Assembly (NCBI GenBank): GCA_900045905.1
Contig: FCNS01000038.1
Location: 1 to 64,000, forward strand
Source of the DNA: Clostridiales bacterium CHKCI001
GTDB lineage: Bacteria > Bacillota > Clostridia > Lachnospirales > Lachnospiraceae
DNA length: 64,000 nt
Direction of reading: 5' to 3'
The translations under genes and the position numbers were made by a program. Below are positions 1 to 8,785 of the stretch, piece by piece. The notes under the pieces were generated by a model. The model was not told the DNA's origin and ran no database searches. It was given only the letters and a program-made list of their open reading frames with translations. Within the stretch, counting starts at the first letter, position 1. Each line of letters starts with the position of its first letter.

Positions 1-2
1 AA

Positions 3-1208
3 TGTCTTTATGCGAATGGGAAAAAATTACACTTTTCAAAATATGGAGAATTACCCTGTATTAGAGCAAAGCAGATCGATCGTGGTATCCCACTGTCTGT
101 TAAGGATAATCAGTTGTATTTCAAACTGGGCAGGAAACCATTTGGAATTAAGGTTAAGGATAGATTTCAAAACGATGAAGTTAACGCGGTTCTTTCTTAC
201 TTAGCCGAATCGGAAATCATAGATAAGAAAGCTATTAAGACATTATTAGACAAAGCATATTGCATCGATACGTACCGACCTTGCTATGCTACTCTCGTAC
301 CAAAGGTAATTCGTGGAAAATATAGAATATACTTACATCTGACGATTGAGGGGAAAGCAAAACCGAAATATGATAAATTCAATCATCCAAGACATCGGTT
401 TGGGAAAGGAATCATTGGTGCAGACATAGGCACTCAAACAGTCGCATACACATCGGATACAGAGGTGGGTCTTAAAAACTTGTCGGAACGTGGTAACAGG
501 ATTCAAAAATCAGAACGATTGGAAAGAATCTATTATCGTGCTATGGATCGGTCAAGACGAGCAACGAACCGACAAAATTATAATGTCGATGGTACGATCA
601 AGAAAGGGAAAAAAACCTGGAATTATTCCAATCACTATAAAAGACTAAGAGCCAAACATACCGAATTATGCCGTATTAACGCTGTAAATAGGCAATTCGC
701 CATCAATGAAGATGCGAACCATTTGCGCAGCCTTGGAGATACATTTGTAACAGAACCGAAAAATGCCGGTAAGCTTATGAAACGGGCAAAAGAAACCACC
801 GTTAATCGTAAAGGCAAATGCAATAAGAAAAAGAGATTTGGTAAATCCATAAAGAATCGATGCCCTTCCAAATTTCAGACTACGGTAGAATGGAAATTTA
901 AGGTTTCTGGTGGTAGATATATAGAAGTACCGAGCAATTACCGAGCAAGTCAGTATGACCACACGGTGGATGATTACATCAAAAAGAAATTATCTGAGAG
1001 AATGTATCACTTAGCAGACGGGACTTTGGTGCAGCGGGATTGGTATTCCTCCTTTTTATTGTATTGTTACAATTGTAGAACGAAAGAGATAGATAAAAAC
1101 AAATGCATCACTGAGTTCCATACCTGTTACGACAAAGAAAAAGCCTTAATTGAATGGATTAAGGCAAATAATATAAAAATACTGAATAGTGGAATTAAGA
1201 TAGCATAA
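3..1208 (+). CDS. TnpB-like RuvC nuclease (IS200/IS605-type), 5' truncated by window edge
   Basis: The frame is open to the left edge, so the true start lies outside the window; about 401 residues are visible. The protein looks like the RNA-guided nuclease TnpB of IS200/IS605-type elements. RuvC-I is seen as GADIGTQTVAY (about visible residue 137), the RuvC-II glutamate is probably in VTEPKNAGKL (about 250), and the RuvC-III aspartate in LVQRDWYSSFLL (about 345). The CxxC...CxxC zinc ribbon usual between RuvC-II and RuvC-III is absent: the place is held by NYRASQYDH. The basic middle part fits nucleic-acid binding. No tnpA is visible next to it. It belongs to a different subgroup from the TnpB at 22.8-24.2 kb. 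Activity of this copy is not shown by the sequence. Confidence 0.8.
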   Translation, partial: CLYANGKKLHFSKYGELPCIRAKQIDRGIPLSVKDNQLYFKLGRKPFGIKVKDRFQNDEVNAVLSYLAESEIIDKKAIKTLLDKAYCIDTYRPCYATLVPKVIRGKYRIYLHLTIEGKAKPKYDKFNHPRHRFGKGIIGADIGTQTVAYTSDTEVGLKNLSERGNRIQKSERLERIYYRAMDRSRRATNRQNYNVDGTIKKGKKTWNYSNHYKRLRAKHTELCRINAVNRQFAINEDANHLRSLGDTFVTEPKNAGKLMKRAKETTVNRKGKCNKKKRFGKSIKNRCPSKFQTTVEWKFKVSGGRYIEVPSNYRASQYDHTVDDYIKKKLSERMYHLADGTLVQRDWYSSFLLYCYNCRTKEIDKNKCITEFHTCYDKEKALIEWIKANNIKILNSGIKIA

Positions 1209-1436
1209 AACTATATCGGGGAGATTGACTATACTTCCTTATCGAGAGATAGAAAATTACCGTTAATGTGGTCGTAGGACTGCTTGGTAATAAAAGTTCT
1301 TACTCAAATAGATTTATACCTGTATTCCAAAGTCTGAAAATGATGTACGATTACAGGCTAAACTTGGTAGTAAGAACCCCACAGGCTTGCTTGTAGGAGT
1401 AGTCAGTACTACTAGAAACTGGATTGATGGAGTGGC
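1209..1436 (+). ncRNA. Candidate TnpB-associated guide RNA (omega RNA) / element right end
   Basis: The non-coding stretch directly after the TnpB stop has nested complementary segments: GTTCTTAC (1296-1303) pairs with GTAAGAAC (1370-1377), and inside it CCTGTA (1319-1324) pairs with TACAGG (1352-1357). TnpB-associated omega RNAs are known to come from the 3' end of tnpB and the region just after it. The position and folding fit, but the element's right end was not located, so this is inference. Confidence 0.4.
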
Positions 1437-1469
1437 TTGGAAAATGAAAAAGAAAGGTTGGTATCAATT

Positions 1470-2162
1470 ATGAAATTATATGTAAGAGAAGCAGGTAGTG
1501 GAGAAGCACTTGTATTATTACATGGGAATGGAGAGAACTCTTCCTATTTTCAATATCAAATTCCGTATTTTTCTCAGAAATATCATGTGATCGCAGTAGA
1601 TACGAGAGGACATGGAAAATCGCCAAGAGGGACAAAACCATTTACATTGATTCAGTTCGCAAAAGATTTAAAACAGCTTTTGGACCAAATGGGACTGAAA
1701 AAAGTAAATCTACTTGGTTTCAGTGACGGGGGAAATATTGCTCTGATTTTTGCTATTGTTTATCCGAGTTATGTGAAGAAATTAATCGTGAATGGAGCCA
1801 ATATTTTTCCAAATGGTATGAAGAAAAAGGTAGAGTTTTCCATATTTAAGCGGTATTATACTTTGGTTTTATGTCCCAAAAAGACAACGAAACTTCAGCA
1901 TGAAAAGGAACTTGTTGGACTTATGACGAAAGAGCCGAGATTAAAATGGACGGATCTTTGGAAAATTAAAGCTCCAACACTTGTTATTGTAGGTGATAAG
2001 GACTTGATTTCTGAGCGACATACGAGAAAGATTGCAGAATGGATTCCAGATAGCAAGTTAGTGATCTTATCAGGAGGTCATTCCGTAGCAAGAGAGAATT
2101 GGAAGAAGTTTAATCTTCAAGTGGATCATTTCTTATCGGAATCTCATAGTATTGTTAAATAA
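1470..2162 (+). CDS. Alpha/beta hydrolase
   Basis: A 230-residue single-domain alpha/beta hydrolase, probably cytoplasmic (no signal peptide or membrane segment). Visible family motifs are the oxyanion-hole strand LVLLHGNGEN, the nucleophile elbow GFSDGG (Ser nucleophile), the acid in VGDKDLIS and the catalytic His in LSGGHSVARE, so the triad is complete. The ATG at 1470 is chosen because the family-like sequence MKLYVREAGSGE starts there; an in-frame TTG at 1437 would add eleven residues without family similarity. Upstream AGAAAGG is about 12 nt away, a loose spacing. The substrate cannot be deduced (esterase, lipase or C-C hydrolase are possible). The M28 peptidase follows after 56 nt and may be co-transcribed. 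Confidence 0.8.
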   Translation: MKLYVREAGSGEALVLLHGNGENSSYFQYQIPYFSQKYHVIAVDTRGHGKSPRGTKPFTLIQFAKDLKQLLDQMGLKKVNLLGFSDGGNIALIFAIVYPSYVKKLIVNGANIFPNGMKKKVEFSIFKRYYTLVLCPKKTTKLQHEKELVGLMTKEPRLKWTDLWKIKAPTLVIVGDKDLISERHTRKIAEWIPDSKLVILSGGHSVARENWKKFNLQVDHFLSESHSIVK

Positions 2163-2218
2163 AAAACGAGAAGCTTTATCAGACTTGTACCACTGAGAAT
2201 GTGGGGTTAGGAGAAACC

Positions 2219-3259
2219 ATGAAAAGAAAAAAGTTATGCCGTCTAGTCCAAAGAATGAGTGCTGTTTTGATTCTTATATCAATCCTTCCTGTAAATGCAA
2301 GTAAAAATGAAACTACAGCCGCAGATGCAATGTATCAAAATCTAAGTTATATTCAAGAACAGTTTTCTGACAGGCAAGTTGGTACACAAACAAACCGTGC
2401 AGCTGCACAGTGGCTTGTTAAGGAATTGGAGTCGGTTGGATATACTGTGAAAGAAGAGTCATTTGAGCAAAATGGATATACGTTTTATAATTATTTTGTA
2501 ATGAAGCCAGGGCAAAGTAAAAAAACACTCTATGTAGGAGCACATTATGATAGTGTAAATACTTATGGAATTGATGATAATGGTTCTGGACTTTGTGTAG
2601 TGCTGGAATTAGCAAAGCGATTTTATTCCATTTCCACTCCATATACGATTCAGTTTTGCTTTTTTGATGGAGAGGAAAGTTTTAAAACGAAACTGGGATA
2701 TGCAGGAAGCTGTAACTTTTGCAATACCCATATAGAACGAAAAAAAGATGCAGTTGCCTATATTAATATTGACAGCATTGCCGCAGGAGATGAATTGTTT
2801 GTCTATGGAGGAGCATGGGAAAATGGTGGTTTGACTAGAACAGGGATGTATCAGTGGGCAAGAAGAGTGGCATTTCAAAATGGAATTGACTTAAAATGTC
2901 TTCCAGAAGAAGTTTCTAATCCTAATGCGAGTGAAGCAGTAACAGGATTCCGCTCTCCAGCCCGCGAAACAGGCAGCGATCATCATTATTTTAATTCCGT
3001 GTGGAAAATTCCGTATATTTATATCGAAGCCAATCGCTGGTGTGAAGAAGATGGCAGTGGTGGGAATGAAAAGACAAATCAAACATGCCATTATCAGACG
3101 AACGAGGAACAGTTAGAAAACACAGGTGGTCAAGTCATGCATACCGAATGGGATAATCTGGATAAAATAGAGGGATTATTTCCAGGACGTGTAAAGCAGC
3201 ATATGAAAGATGTTTATACAGTTGTATCAAATCTGTTAAAAATAAATTTTGAAAATTAA
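2219..3259 (+). CDS. Secreted M28-family zinc metallopeptidase (aminopeptidase-like)
   Basis: A 346-residue protein with a basic N-terminus (MKRKKLCRLVQR) followed by a hydrophobic signal segment, so probably exported. The peptidase domain has the M28 metal-ligand pattern in order: AHYDS, GIDDNGSG, FFDGEES (catalytic and ligand acids), NIDSI, and a late His in MHTEWDNLDK. M28 enzymes release N-terminal amino acids from peptides or process small amides with two zinc ions. The ATG at 2219 is preceded by AGGAG with five bases spacing; an in-frame GTG at 2201 lacks such a site. No cell-wall anchor is seen. It follows the hydrolase gene in the same direction. Specificity is unknown. Confidence 0.82.
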   Translation: MKRKKLCRLVQRMSAVLILISILPVNASKNETTAADAMYQNLSYIQEQFSDRQVGTQTNRAAAQWLVKELESVGYTVKEESFEQNGYTFYNYFVMKPGQSKKTLYVGAHYDSVNTYGIDDNGSGLCVVLELAKRFYSISTPYTIQFCFFDGEESFKTKLGYAGSCNFCNTHIERKKDAVAYINIDSIAAGDELFVYGGAWENGGLTRTGMYQWARRVAFQNGIDLKCLPEEVSNPNASEAVTGFRSPARETGSDHHYFNSVWKIPYIYIEANRWCEEDGSGGNEKTNQTCHYQTNEEQLENTGGQVMHTEWDNLDKIEGLFPGRVKQHMKDVYTVVSNLLKINFEN

Positions 3260-3500
3260 AAAATAAGTTCTAGGTTAGAACAGTAGAGTTTTTAGAAGTT
3301 AATATATACAAAGGTGAAAATTTCTCTCTATAACAAATATGAAAAAAAGCTAATGGGTGAGAATTGTTCTTTTGTGGATAATGATTAAATGCTTTTATTA
3401 TATTGTTATTTGTGGTATTCTTAGTAGTAATAGAATTTATAATACTAAAGTTAAATAATAGGAAAGCTATTGAGAAGAAAGACAAATGGAGGGAGCCCAA

Positions 3501-5657
3501 GTGAAAAGAAATCTTTGTATAGGATGTATGAAGGAGAAGAATTTGGATGGTCCATGTCCATATTGTGGATTGGATGAAGTTCAATACAAGCCAAGCCTGC
3601 ATCATTTAAATCCTAATACAATTCTAAATGAAACATACCTAGTTGGCAAAGTGCTAGAAGAAGATCAATTTGGAATTACTTATATTGGATGGGATTTAAA
3701 GAGGGAGCGGAAATTAGCAATAAAAGAATATTATCCAAATAGATATGTGGTAAGAAAACTGGATGATCCGATTATAATAGTGAAGGAAGCAGAAGAAGTT
3801 ATTTATGAAGATGGACTTCACAAATTTATAGAAGAAGCAGAGGGACTTAAAAAATTTCAGAATCTACCAGGTATTGTTTCTATAAACGATTGCTTCAAAG
3901 AAAATCAAACGGCATATATGGTCATGGAGTTTATAGAGGGAATTACTCTAACTCAGGTACTAAAAAAGAATGATGAAAAATTAAGTGTTGATGTTGTGAT
4001 GAGGATGATGGAACCAATTATTACATCATTGTCTGCAATCCACCGTGCTGGAATCATTCATCGTAATATTCATCCTGATAATATTCTAGTTAGCGGAAGT
4101 GGAGTAGCCAAATTAATTAATTTTGCATCAGTTAGAAGCTTTATTATGGAAAAGGAAAGAAGTTTTTCGATGGTATTAAATCCAGGGTATGCTCCAGAAG
4201 AACAGTATCGGAGTCGTGGAGAACAGGGTGCATGGACGGATGTTTATTTATTATGTGCAACGATATACCGAGTGATCACAGGAGTAGTGCCAGAGGAAGC
4301 TTTGGAAAGAAGATATGAGGATCAGATTAAACTACCGTCTGCATTTGATATCCAAATAAGTAAACAGCAAGAACGATGCCTGATGAAGGGACTAGCGATT
4401 CTAAAACAGGACCGCTATCAGACTATGGATGAATTACATAGAGGAATTTATGAGGGATATTGGCCGAGAGAAAAAAAGCCTAATACAGAGCAGGAAAAAG
4501 TAGCGGAAGGTCAAAACTATGGTGTAATTAAGGAGCATGAGTTTCATGGCAGACGAAAAGTATTTCCAAACAAAGTGATACCAGTTGCAGCTGTATGTAT
4601 ACTGCTTTTAGCTGTAGGAACTTGGAAAATAAATAAAGATAAGCAAGATGTAGTTTTAAGGAATAATAGCCAAGGCAGCCAATTAGGACATATTGAATCA
4701 GAAAAAACAAGCGAATTAGAGAGAGAAACTCGCGCAGAGGAAAGTACAAACAAAACAGAACATATCAAAGAAGAAAAAGAGACGAATACAGAAAAAGAAA
4801 CTTCCAAACCTCAAAAGCAAATAACAGAGAATCGTACCTTAATTGCGGATTCGTACACAGATAAATCTAAAAAAACAACAGTATTGGGAAGTAAGATAGA
4901 AAGAAAAGAAATTTTAACCATTACATTTTTAGATGATTTAAAAGAAATTCCAAAAAAAGCTTGGGATGTATCAGAAGATAAAAACGAAGCAGTAATGGCA
5001 TGGACAGAAAAGAATGGAGATGGATATGATTTATACATTGCTGCAAATGGTAAAATAACAGCGAATCAATCATGTAAAGAGTTATTTGCTGGATATGAAA
5101 ACGTAAAGGAAATTGAATTTAATGATTGCTTTGATACATCAAACACCACGGATATGAGAGCTATGTTTAAAGGATGCAAAGAATTAAACAGTCTAGATCT
5201 TAGTAGCTTAGATACATCAAAAGTAGTAGGTATGGGAGAGATGTTTTATCAGTGTGAAAAGTTAAAAAAATTAGATCTAAGTGAGTTTAATACATCAAAA
5301 GTAATTAATATGGCATGGATGTTTTTTGAATGTATGAATTTAACAGATTTAGATATTAGTGAGTTTGATACATCCAATGTAACCCATATGGAAGGCATGT
5401 TCAATGCTTGTAAGAAATTAGAGAGTTTAGATGTGAGCAGTTTTGACACTTCTAAAGTGACAAATATGGAATTTATGTTTGGTGATTGCAGAAGTTTAAC
5501 TGCACTTGATGTGAGTGGATTTAATACATCGAAAGTAGTCAATATGGCATGGATGTTCTGCAATTGCAGAAAACTAACAAATTTGGATATCAACAGCTTT
5601 GATCTGTCAAACGTTGAAAACAAAGAATTTATGTTAGAATTTATATTGATACAATAA
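3501..5657 (+). CDS. Membrane pseudokinase with N-terminal zinc ribbon and extracellular BspA-type repeats
   Basis: A 718-residue protein with four parts. Residues 1-25 carry a CxxC...CxxC zinc ribbon (C6, C9, C19, C22). Residues about 40-310 are a Ser/Thr-kinase fold with FGITYIGWD, the VAIK-type lysine in LAIKEYY and an APEEQY loop. One membrane helix lies at about 358-376. After a charged linker come seven 26-residue BspA/DUF285-type repeats (about 545-718), predicted outside. The catalytic loop reads HRNIHPDN (N189 instead of Asp) and the metal motif NFA (207-209) replaces DFG, so phosphotransfer is unlikely: a pseudokinase. The last repeat loses its MFxxC pattern and the protein ends LEFILIQ. 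GTG at 3501 is chosen over ATG 3486 because GGAGGG (3488-3493) is correctly spaced for it. Ligand and partner are unknown. Confidence 0.85.
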   Translation: MKRNLCIGCMKEKNLDGPCPYCGLDEVQYKPSLHHLNPNTILNETYLVGKVLEEDQFGITYIGWDLKRERKLAIKEYYPNRYVVRKLDDPIIIVKEAEEVIYEDGLHKFIEEAEGLKKFQNLPGIVSINDCFKENQTAYMVMEFIEGITLTQVLKKNDEKLSVDVVMRMMEPIITSLSAIHRAGIIHRNIHPDNILVSGSGVAKLINFASVRSFIMEKERSFSMVLNPGYAPEEQYRSRGEQGAWTDVYLLCATIYRVITGVVPEEALERRYEDQIKLPSAFDIQISKQQERCLMKGLAILKQDRYQTMDELHRGIYEGYWPREKKPNTEQEKVAEGQNYGVIKEHEFHGRRKVFPNKVIPVAAVCILLLAVGTWKINKDKQDVVLRNNSQGSQLGHIESEKTSELERETRAEESTNKTEHIKEEKETNTEKETSKPQKQITENRTLIADSYTDKSKKTTVLGSKIERKEILTITFLDDLKEIPKKAWDVSEDKNEAVMAWTEKNGDGYDLYIAANGKITANQSCKELFAGYENVKEIEFNDCFDTSNTTDMRAMFKGCKELNSLDLSSLDTSKVVGMGEMFYQCEKLKKLDLSEFNTSKVINMAWMFFECMNLTDLDISEFDTSNVTHMEGMFNACKKLESLDVSSFDTSKVTNMEFMFGDCRSLTALDVSGFNTSKVVNMAWMFCNCRKLTNLDINSFDLSNVENKEFMLEFILIQ
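5133..5655 (+). repeat. Seven in-frame 78-bp repeats (BspA/DUF285 type)
   Basis: Units begin at 5133, 5211, 5289, 5367, 5445, 5523 and 5601, exactly 78 bp apart. Each encodes about 26 residues with the pattern (D/N)TSKV..M..MF..C..L..LD.S.F. The last unit is degenerate. Confidence 0.9.
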
Positions 5658-5758
5658 ATTTAAACTTAATTTCCAATTAACTTTTTACATCTTTTCATAT
5701 ATCCCCAAAGTTGATTTTGTCAAGATTAGTTGACACATTTTCCTCAAGGATTTTGTAT

Positions 5759-5985
5759 CCTATGCTGCTTCTTTCAGGGAATCATAGTACTGCTGTCGTT
5801 TGACCATCGGGGGGAGTCCTCCATTGGCAGAGCAGATTCTCCAGTTATTCCAGTAGCTGATGAAATATCTCCAGATGATTGTCTTAAGTTCATCGTTGGT
5901 CATTTTCTCAGTGTCATAACGGTCATACAGCAGCTCTGATTTCGTTCTGGCTCACATATTTTTACAGCGGGTGTTGTCGTGGCAT
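5759..5985 (-). pseudogene. IS3-family transposase orfB remnant (C-terminal integrase part)
   Basis: Reverse-strand translation gives NTRCKNM, then an in-frame stop, then ARTKSELLYDRYDTEKM, IIWRYFISYWNNWRIC and NGGLPPMVKRQQYYDSL, the characteristic end of IS3-type DDE integrases. The stop replaces a Trp expected in this position. The N-terminal catalytic part is missing, so this is a deleted, dead copy. Confidence 0.8.
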
Positions 5986-6001
5986 CTTCCTTCAGCGCTG
6001 T

Positions 6002-6313
6002 TCATACTTTGCTGTATGCCATATTTGCAGATCGCATTCTGATAAATCTGGCTGGTATACTGGCTTCCTTGAGAAAGTCGTTTTTTTCTTCAAACGGCGC
6101 ATCTCTTTTTCCTGCTCCTAGATCAAGAGTGCCAAGCCAGTTGGCTCTTACCCAGCCATATATGGTATTCTTGAGTATCCCTCGCTTGTCCGATTTCTTT
6201 TGTGAGCTTGACTGCCTGTACTTTGTATTCGTGGTTATATTGCCTGTTTTCTGTATTATATACCCAGTCCTTGACAATGGGATGCCAACTTTTTTATACC
6301 ACATCACCTTCAT
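6002..6313 (-). pseudogene. IS3-family transposase orfA remnant
   Basis: The reverse-strand reading contains ILKNTIYGWVRANWLGTLDLG and KNDFLKEAS, which fit the helix-turn-helix and leucine-zipper parts of IS3 orfA proteins found in Lachnospiraceae, but with the middle missing. It lies directly upstream (in reverse orientation) of the orfB remnant; together they are one internally deleted IS3 element. Confidence 0.7.
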
Positions 6314-6418
6314 TTCTTTTTATTCTCTTTCCATTTTCGATAGATAAAATTTCCTATTGGTAACAGAACACAAATAGCAACAAACCATTCTGGAAAATGT
6401 GGCATTTCAATACCCCCT

Positions 6419-6805
6419 TTAACATACTATTTTGAAACCGATAATTAGCAAGCACCCGATTACAATTAAAGCTGAAATAGCTATACGCTTTGTTGAAAAA
6501 CAATATAGTTTTTCAGGTTGGTTCGTATCATAACGTACTTGAACATGACTTCCAATATCTGCCGACATAGAAACTTGTATTTGCTTTTTTGAAGTATAGT
6601 TCTTTCCAGCAACATTGTATGTTACGATAGCCCACTTTGAATTTCGCATTTTTTCTGTTGAAGGGTTCAGTGTTTTCAGTGAGATGATTGTTCCTTGTGT
6701 TTCTTTGGAGTGGCTTTTATTTGCCAAATAGGAAACAATATTCACAACACAAAATCCAAGAGCGAATAGAGCTATAACGACTAAAAAAATAACTTCCTTA
6801 TCCAT
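6419..6805 (-). CDS. DUF3592-like membrane protein
   Basis: A 128-residue protein with an N-terminal membrane helix (about 4-26), a soluble extracytoplasmic beta-rich part containing VTYNVAGKNYTSKKQ and VQVRYDTNQPEKLYC, and a C-terminal helix (about 107-127). This helix-beta-helix layout and the V.Y.P..P pattern match DUF3592-type proteins, whose function is unknown. The start is preceded by GAGGTG. It follows the ABC permease gene after 19 nt on the same strand and is probably the last gene of the GntR-ABC operon. Confidence 0.7.
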   Translation of the reverse strand: MDKEVIFLVVIALFALGFCVVNIVSYLANKSHSKETQGTIISLKTLNPSTEKMRNSKWAIVTYNVAGKNYTSKKQIQVSMSADIGSHVQVRYDTNQPEKLYCFSTKRIAISALIVIGCLLIIGFKIVC

Positions 6806-6824
6806 GATTAAGCACCTCGAAAAA

Positions 6825-7466
6825 TTATGATAAATCAGCTTTTTTGTAAATTCTTACTGAAATAGCGGAAGATATAACCAAAACCAGCACGCTTGTTATC
6901 AAACTTCCAGCTAACAAAAGCACAGGATTTATGTTTGACAAAAAACTCATACTTAAACTGTTTTCCATTTTCAAAGACTGTGCAAATACAAACGGAGAAG
7001 CCATGATAAGCACTACAAAAAACAGTTTTGTTTTTTCATAACCCAGTTTATATTGTATTGGTAGATAAACGCCTAAAAATAACGATACCACCAAGAACAA
7101 AAGAATTGGCACTTCATATCCCACATTTCGAAGCTGTGGAAACAAAAGGGTTTCAATTCCAAAAATCAGACAACAGGCAAGGTATATCAGTATGCAGAAG
7201 ATATACTTTGATAGCACAATATTTTTTCTTGAAAACGGTAATGCACACAGCAAGGTTGACGCTTTAGGATATTGCGTTTCTTTCAAAGATACATATTGCA
7301 AAAGCATGAAAATTGAAAAAATCGTTATCAGTACAAAGCCGAGTATGCCCGCATATTCTGGCGAACGCCATATCAAGAATAGTGGGAAAATAATACATAC
7401 CAAAAACATGAGTAACACATATTTTTTTACGATTAGAAAGTCCTTTTTTACTAATTGCAGTAACAT
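6825..7466 (-). CDS. ABC-2-type transporter permease
   Basis: A 213-residue, very hydrophobic protein with about six predicted membrane helices, preceded by GGAGG. It starts one base after the end of the ATPase gene, so the two are translationally coupled. This arrangement (GntR/YtrA regulator, ATPase, permease) is typical of small bacterial ABC exporters for antimicrobial peptides or cell-envelope stress. It contains the segment STLLCALPFSRKNIVLSKY, typical of ABC-2 permeases of this group. The substrate is unknown. Confidence 0.85.
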   Translation of the reverse strand: MLLQLVKKDFLIVKKYVLLMFLVCIIFPLFLIWRSPEYAGILGFVLITIFSIFMLLQYVSLKETQYPKASTLLCALPFSRKNIVLSKYIFCILIYLACCLIFGIETLLFPQLRNVGYEVPILLFLVVSLFLGVYLPIQYKLGYEKTKLFFVVLIMASPFVFAQSLKMENSLSMSFLSNINPVLLLAGSLITSVLVLVISSAISVRIYKKADLS

Positions 7467-7467
7467 T

Positions 7468-8325
7468 TTATCTTCCTCCTTTTATATTGCAGAGCATGAT
7501 GTCCTCTATCGCTGGACGCTCAATAATACTGTCGGGCATAGCCTTTCTAACTTCATCAGCATATTTTGTAATGGCTGTAAAGCCAAAAACTGTTTTATCC
7601 ATATTCATAAACAGCTTTTCAGTATCTGTATCCAAATCTTTTATATCGCCTTTTACTATCCTGTAACTGTCCAGTAAAATATCTTTTTCCTCTTGAAAGA
7701 CAATTCGCCCACCGTCAATCATTATCAACATATCGGCAACTTTATCCAAGTCAGACGTTATATGTGTAGAAAAGAATACTCCACGTCCCCCTTTATCCAT
7801 AAATTCTTTCAGAATATCGAGTAATTGACTTCTGATAAAAGGGTCAAGTCCGCTAGTCGGTTCGTCCATGATTAACAACTCCGCCTTGTGAGAGAGGGCA
7901 AGAGCTAACGCATATTTCATTCGCATACCTTTTGACAATGTACCGATTTTCTGTTTCGGGTTGAGTGAAAAACGTTCAAGATACGCTTTATATTCGTTTT
8001 CGTTCCATGACTTATACGCAGAAGCTACAATGTTTTTCATTTCTGATAGACTTAATTCATCATAAAAACCACCGTCATCAAGGACTATTCCGATACGTTC
8101 TTTAATTGCTTTTTCGTTTGTAGCCATATCCATACCAAACAATCGAATATCGCCAGAAGTTTTAGGTGTCAAACCTAAAATCGACTTCAGTGTAGTTGTT
8201 TTTCCAGCTCCGTTTATTCCGATAAAGCCAGTGATACACCCTTCTGGCAACGAGAACGAAATGTCATGCAAGGAAAAGTCTTGATAGGTCTTATTCAGTC
8301 TTTTGACTTCTAAAATATTTTCCAT
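7468..8325 (-). CDS. ABC transporter ATP-binding protein
   Basis: A 285-residue nucleotide-binding subunit. Walker A is GINGAGKTT, the signature is LSKGMRMK, Walker B is LLIMDEPTSGLD and the switch His is in FFSTHITSD. It probably powers the permease encoded next. The ATG at 8325 is preceded by GAGGAGG; a longer TTG start at 8340 would include the ribosome site in the coding part. One base separates it from the GntR stop. The C-terminal 75 residues are a variable domain common in this exporter group. Confidence 0.92.
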   Translation of the reverse strand: MENILEVKRLNKTYQDFSLHDISFSLPEGCITGFIGINGAGKTTTLKSILGLTPKTSGDIRLFGMDMATNEKAIKERIGIVLDDGGFYDELSLSEMKNIVASAYKSWNENEYKAYLERFSLNPKQKIGTLSKGMRMKYALALALSHKAELLIMDEPTSGLDPFIRSQLLDILKEFMDKGGRGVFFSTHITSDLDKVADMLIMIDGGRIVFQEEKDILLDSYRIVKGDIKDLDTDTEKLFMNMDKTVFGFTAITKYADEVRKAMPDSIIERPAIEDIMLCNIKGGR

Positions 8326-8326
8326 G

Positions 8327-8701
8327 TTATTCCTCCTCAAATAGAATATTCATCATATCGTTTAATTCCTGTTGTGTAATTCCAAGTGATTTTGCAGTCT
8401 GTATCATATCTAACATTTTTTGCTCCACAAGGCGACGTTTGGAATCTCGCAGAAGTTCTATGTTACTTGTGGAAACAAATGTTCCGATACCTACTTGACT
8501 ATTAACAAATCCCTCTTTTTCTAAATCATCATAAACCCGTCGTATTGTTAAGACACTTACTTTCAAATCATTGGCAAATGCCCGAATAGACGGTAACGTG
8601 TCTCCCTCAACCAGTTCGCCTTTTAAGATAGCGTCAATAATCTGTTCCTTTATCTGCTGGTAAAGGGGAGTGTCTGATGTATTGGAAATAAGGATTTTCA
8701 T
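8327..8701 (-). CDS. GntR-family (YtrA subfamily) repressor
   Basis: A 124-residue regulator with the N-terminal winged helix of the GntR family (PLYQQIKEQIIDAILKG, SIRAFANDLKVSVLTIRR, VYDDLEKEGF, GIGTFVS) and only a short C-terminal tail, as in the YtrA subfamily. Such proteins repress the ABC exporter operon they head and are released under envelope stress. Good ribosome site AAGGGGG. Its promoter at 8737-8765 contains repeats of TAGTGTATA that are likely its own operator, so it is probably autoregulated. Confidence 0.88.
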   Translation of the reverse strand: MKILISNTSDTPLYQQIKEQIIDAILKGELVEGDTLPSIRAFANDLKVSVLTIRRVYDDLEKEGFVNSQVGIGTFVSTSNIELLRDSKRRLVEQKMLDMIQTAKSLGITQQELNDMMNILFEEE

Positions 8702-8736
8702 ATCGTACCCCCTTAGTGTGATGTTTCTATATAAAC

Positions 8737-8765
8737 ACTATACACTATATACACTATGCTGTCAA
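8737..8765 (-). promoter_or_regulatory. Promoter with candidate YtrA operator
   Basis: On the minus strand TTGACA (8760-8765), 17 bases, then TATAGT (8737-8742). The spacer holds direct repeats of TAGTGTATA overlapping the -10 box, a plausible repressor site for the GntR protein. Confidence 0.7.
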
Positions 8766-8785
8766 TAGATATAATTTAGCGGAGG

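Noticed and set aside
5249-5623. Minus-strand frame opposite the BspA repeats
   Set aside because: A repeat artefact of the 78-bp units.
5133-5655. CRISPR-like array
   Set aside because: Units are contiguous 78-bp protein-coding repeats without spacers.
5730-6347. Plus-strand proteins in this gap
   Set aside because: The opposite strand clearly encodes IS3 transposase remnants; plus frames are antisense.
7028-7677. Plus-strand frames opposite the ABC permease/ATPase
   Set aside because: Antisense shadows of well-supported genes.
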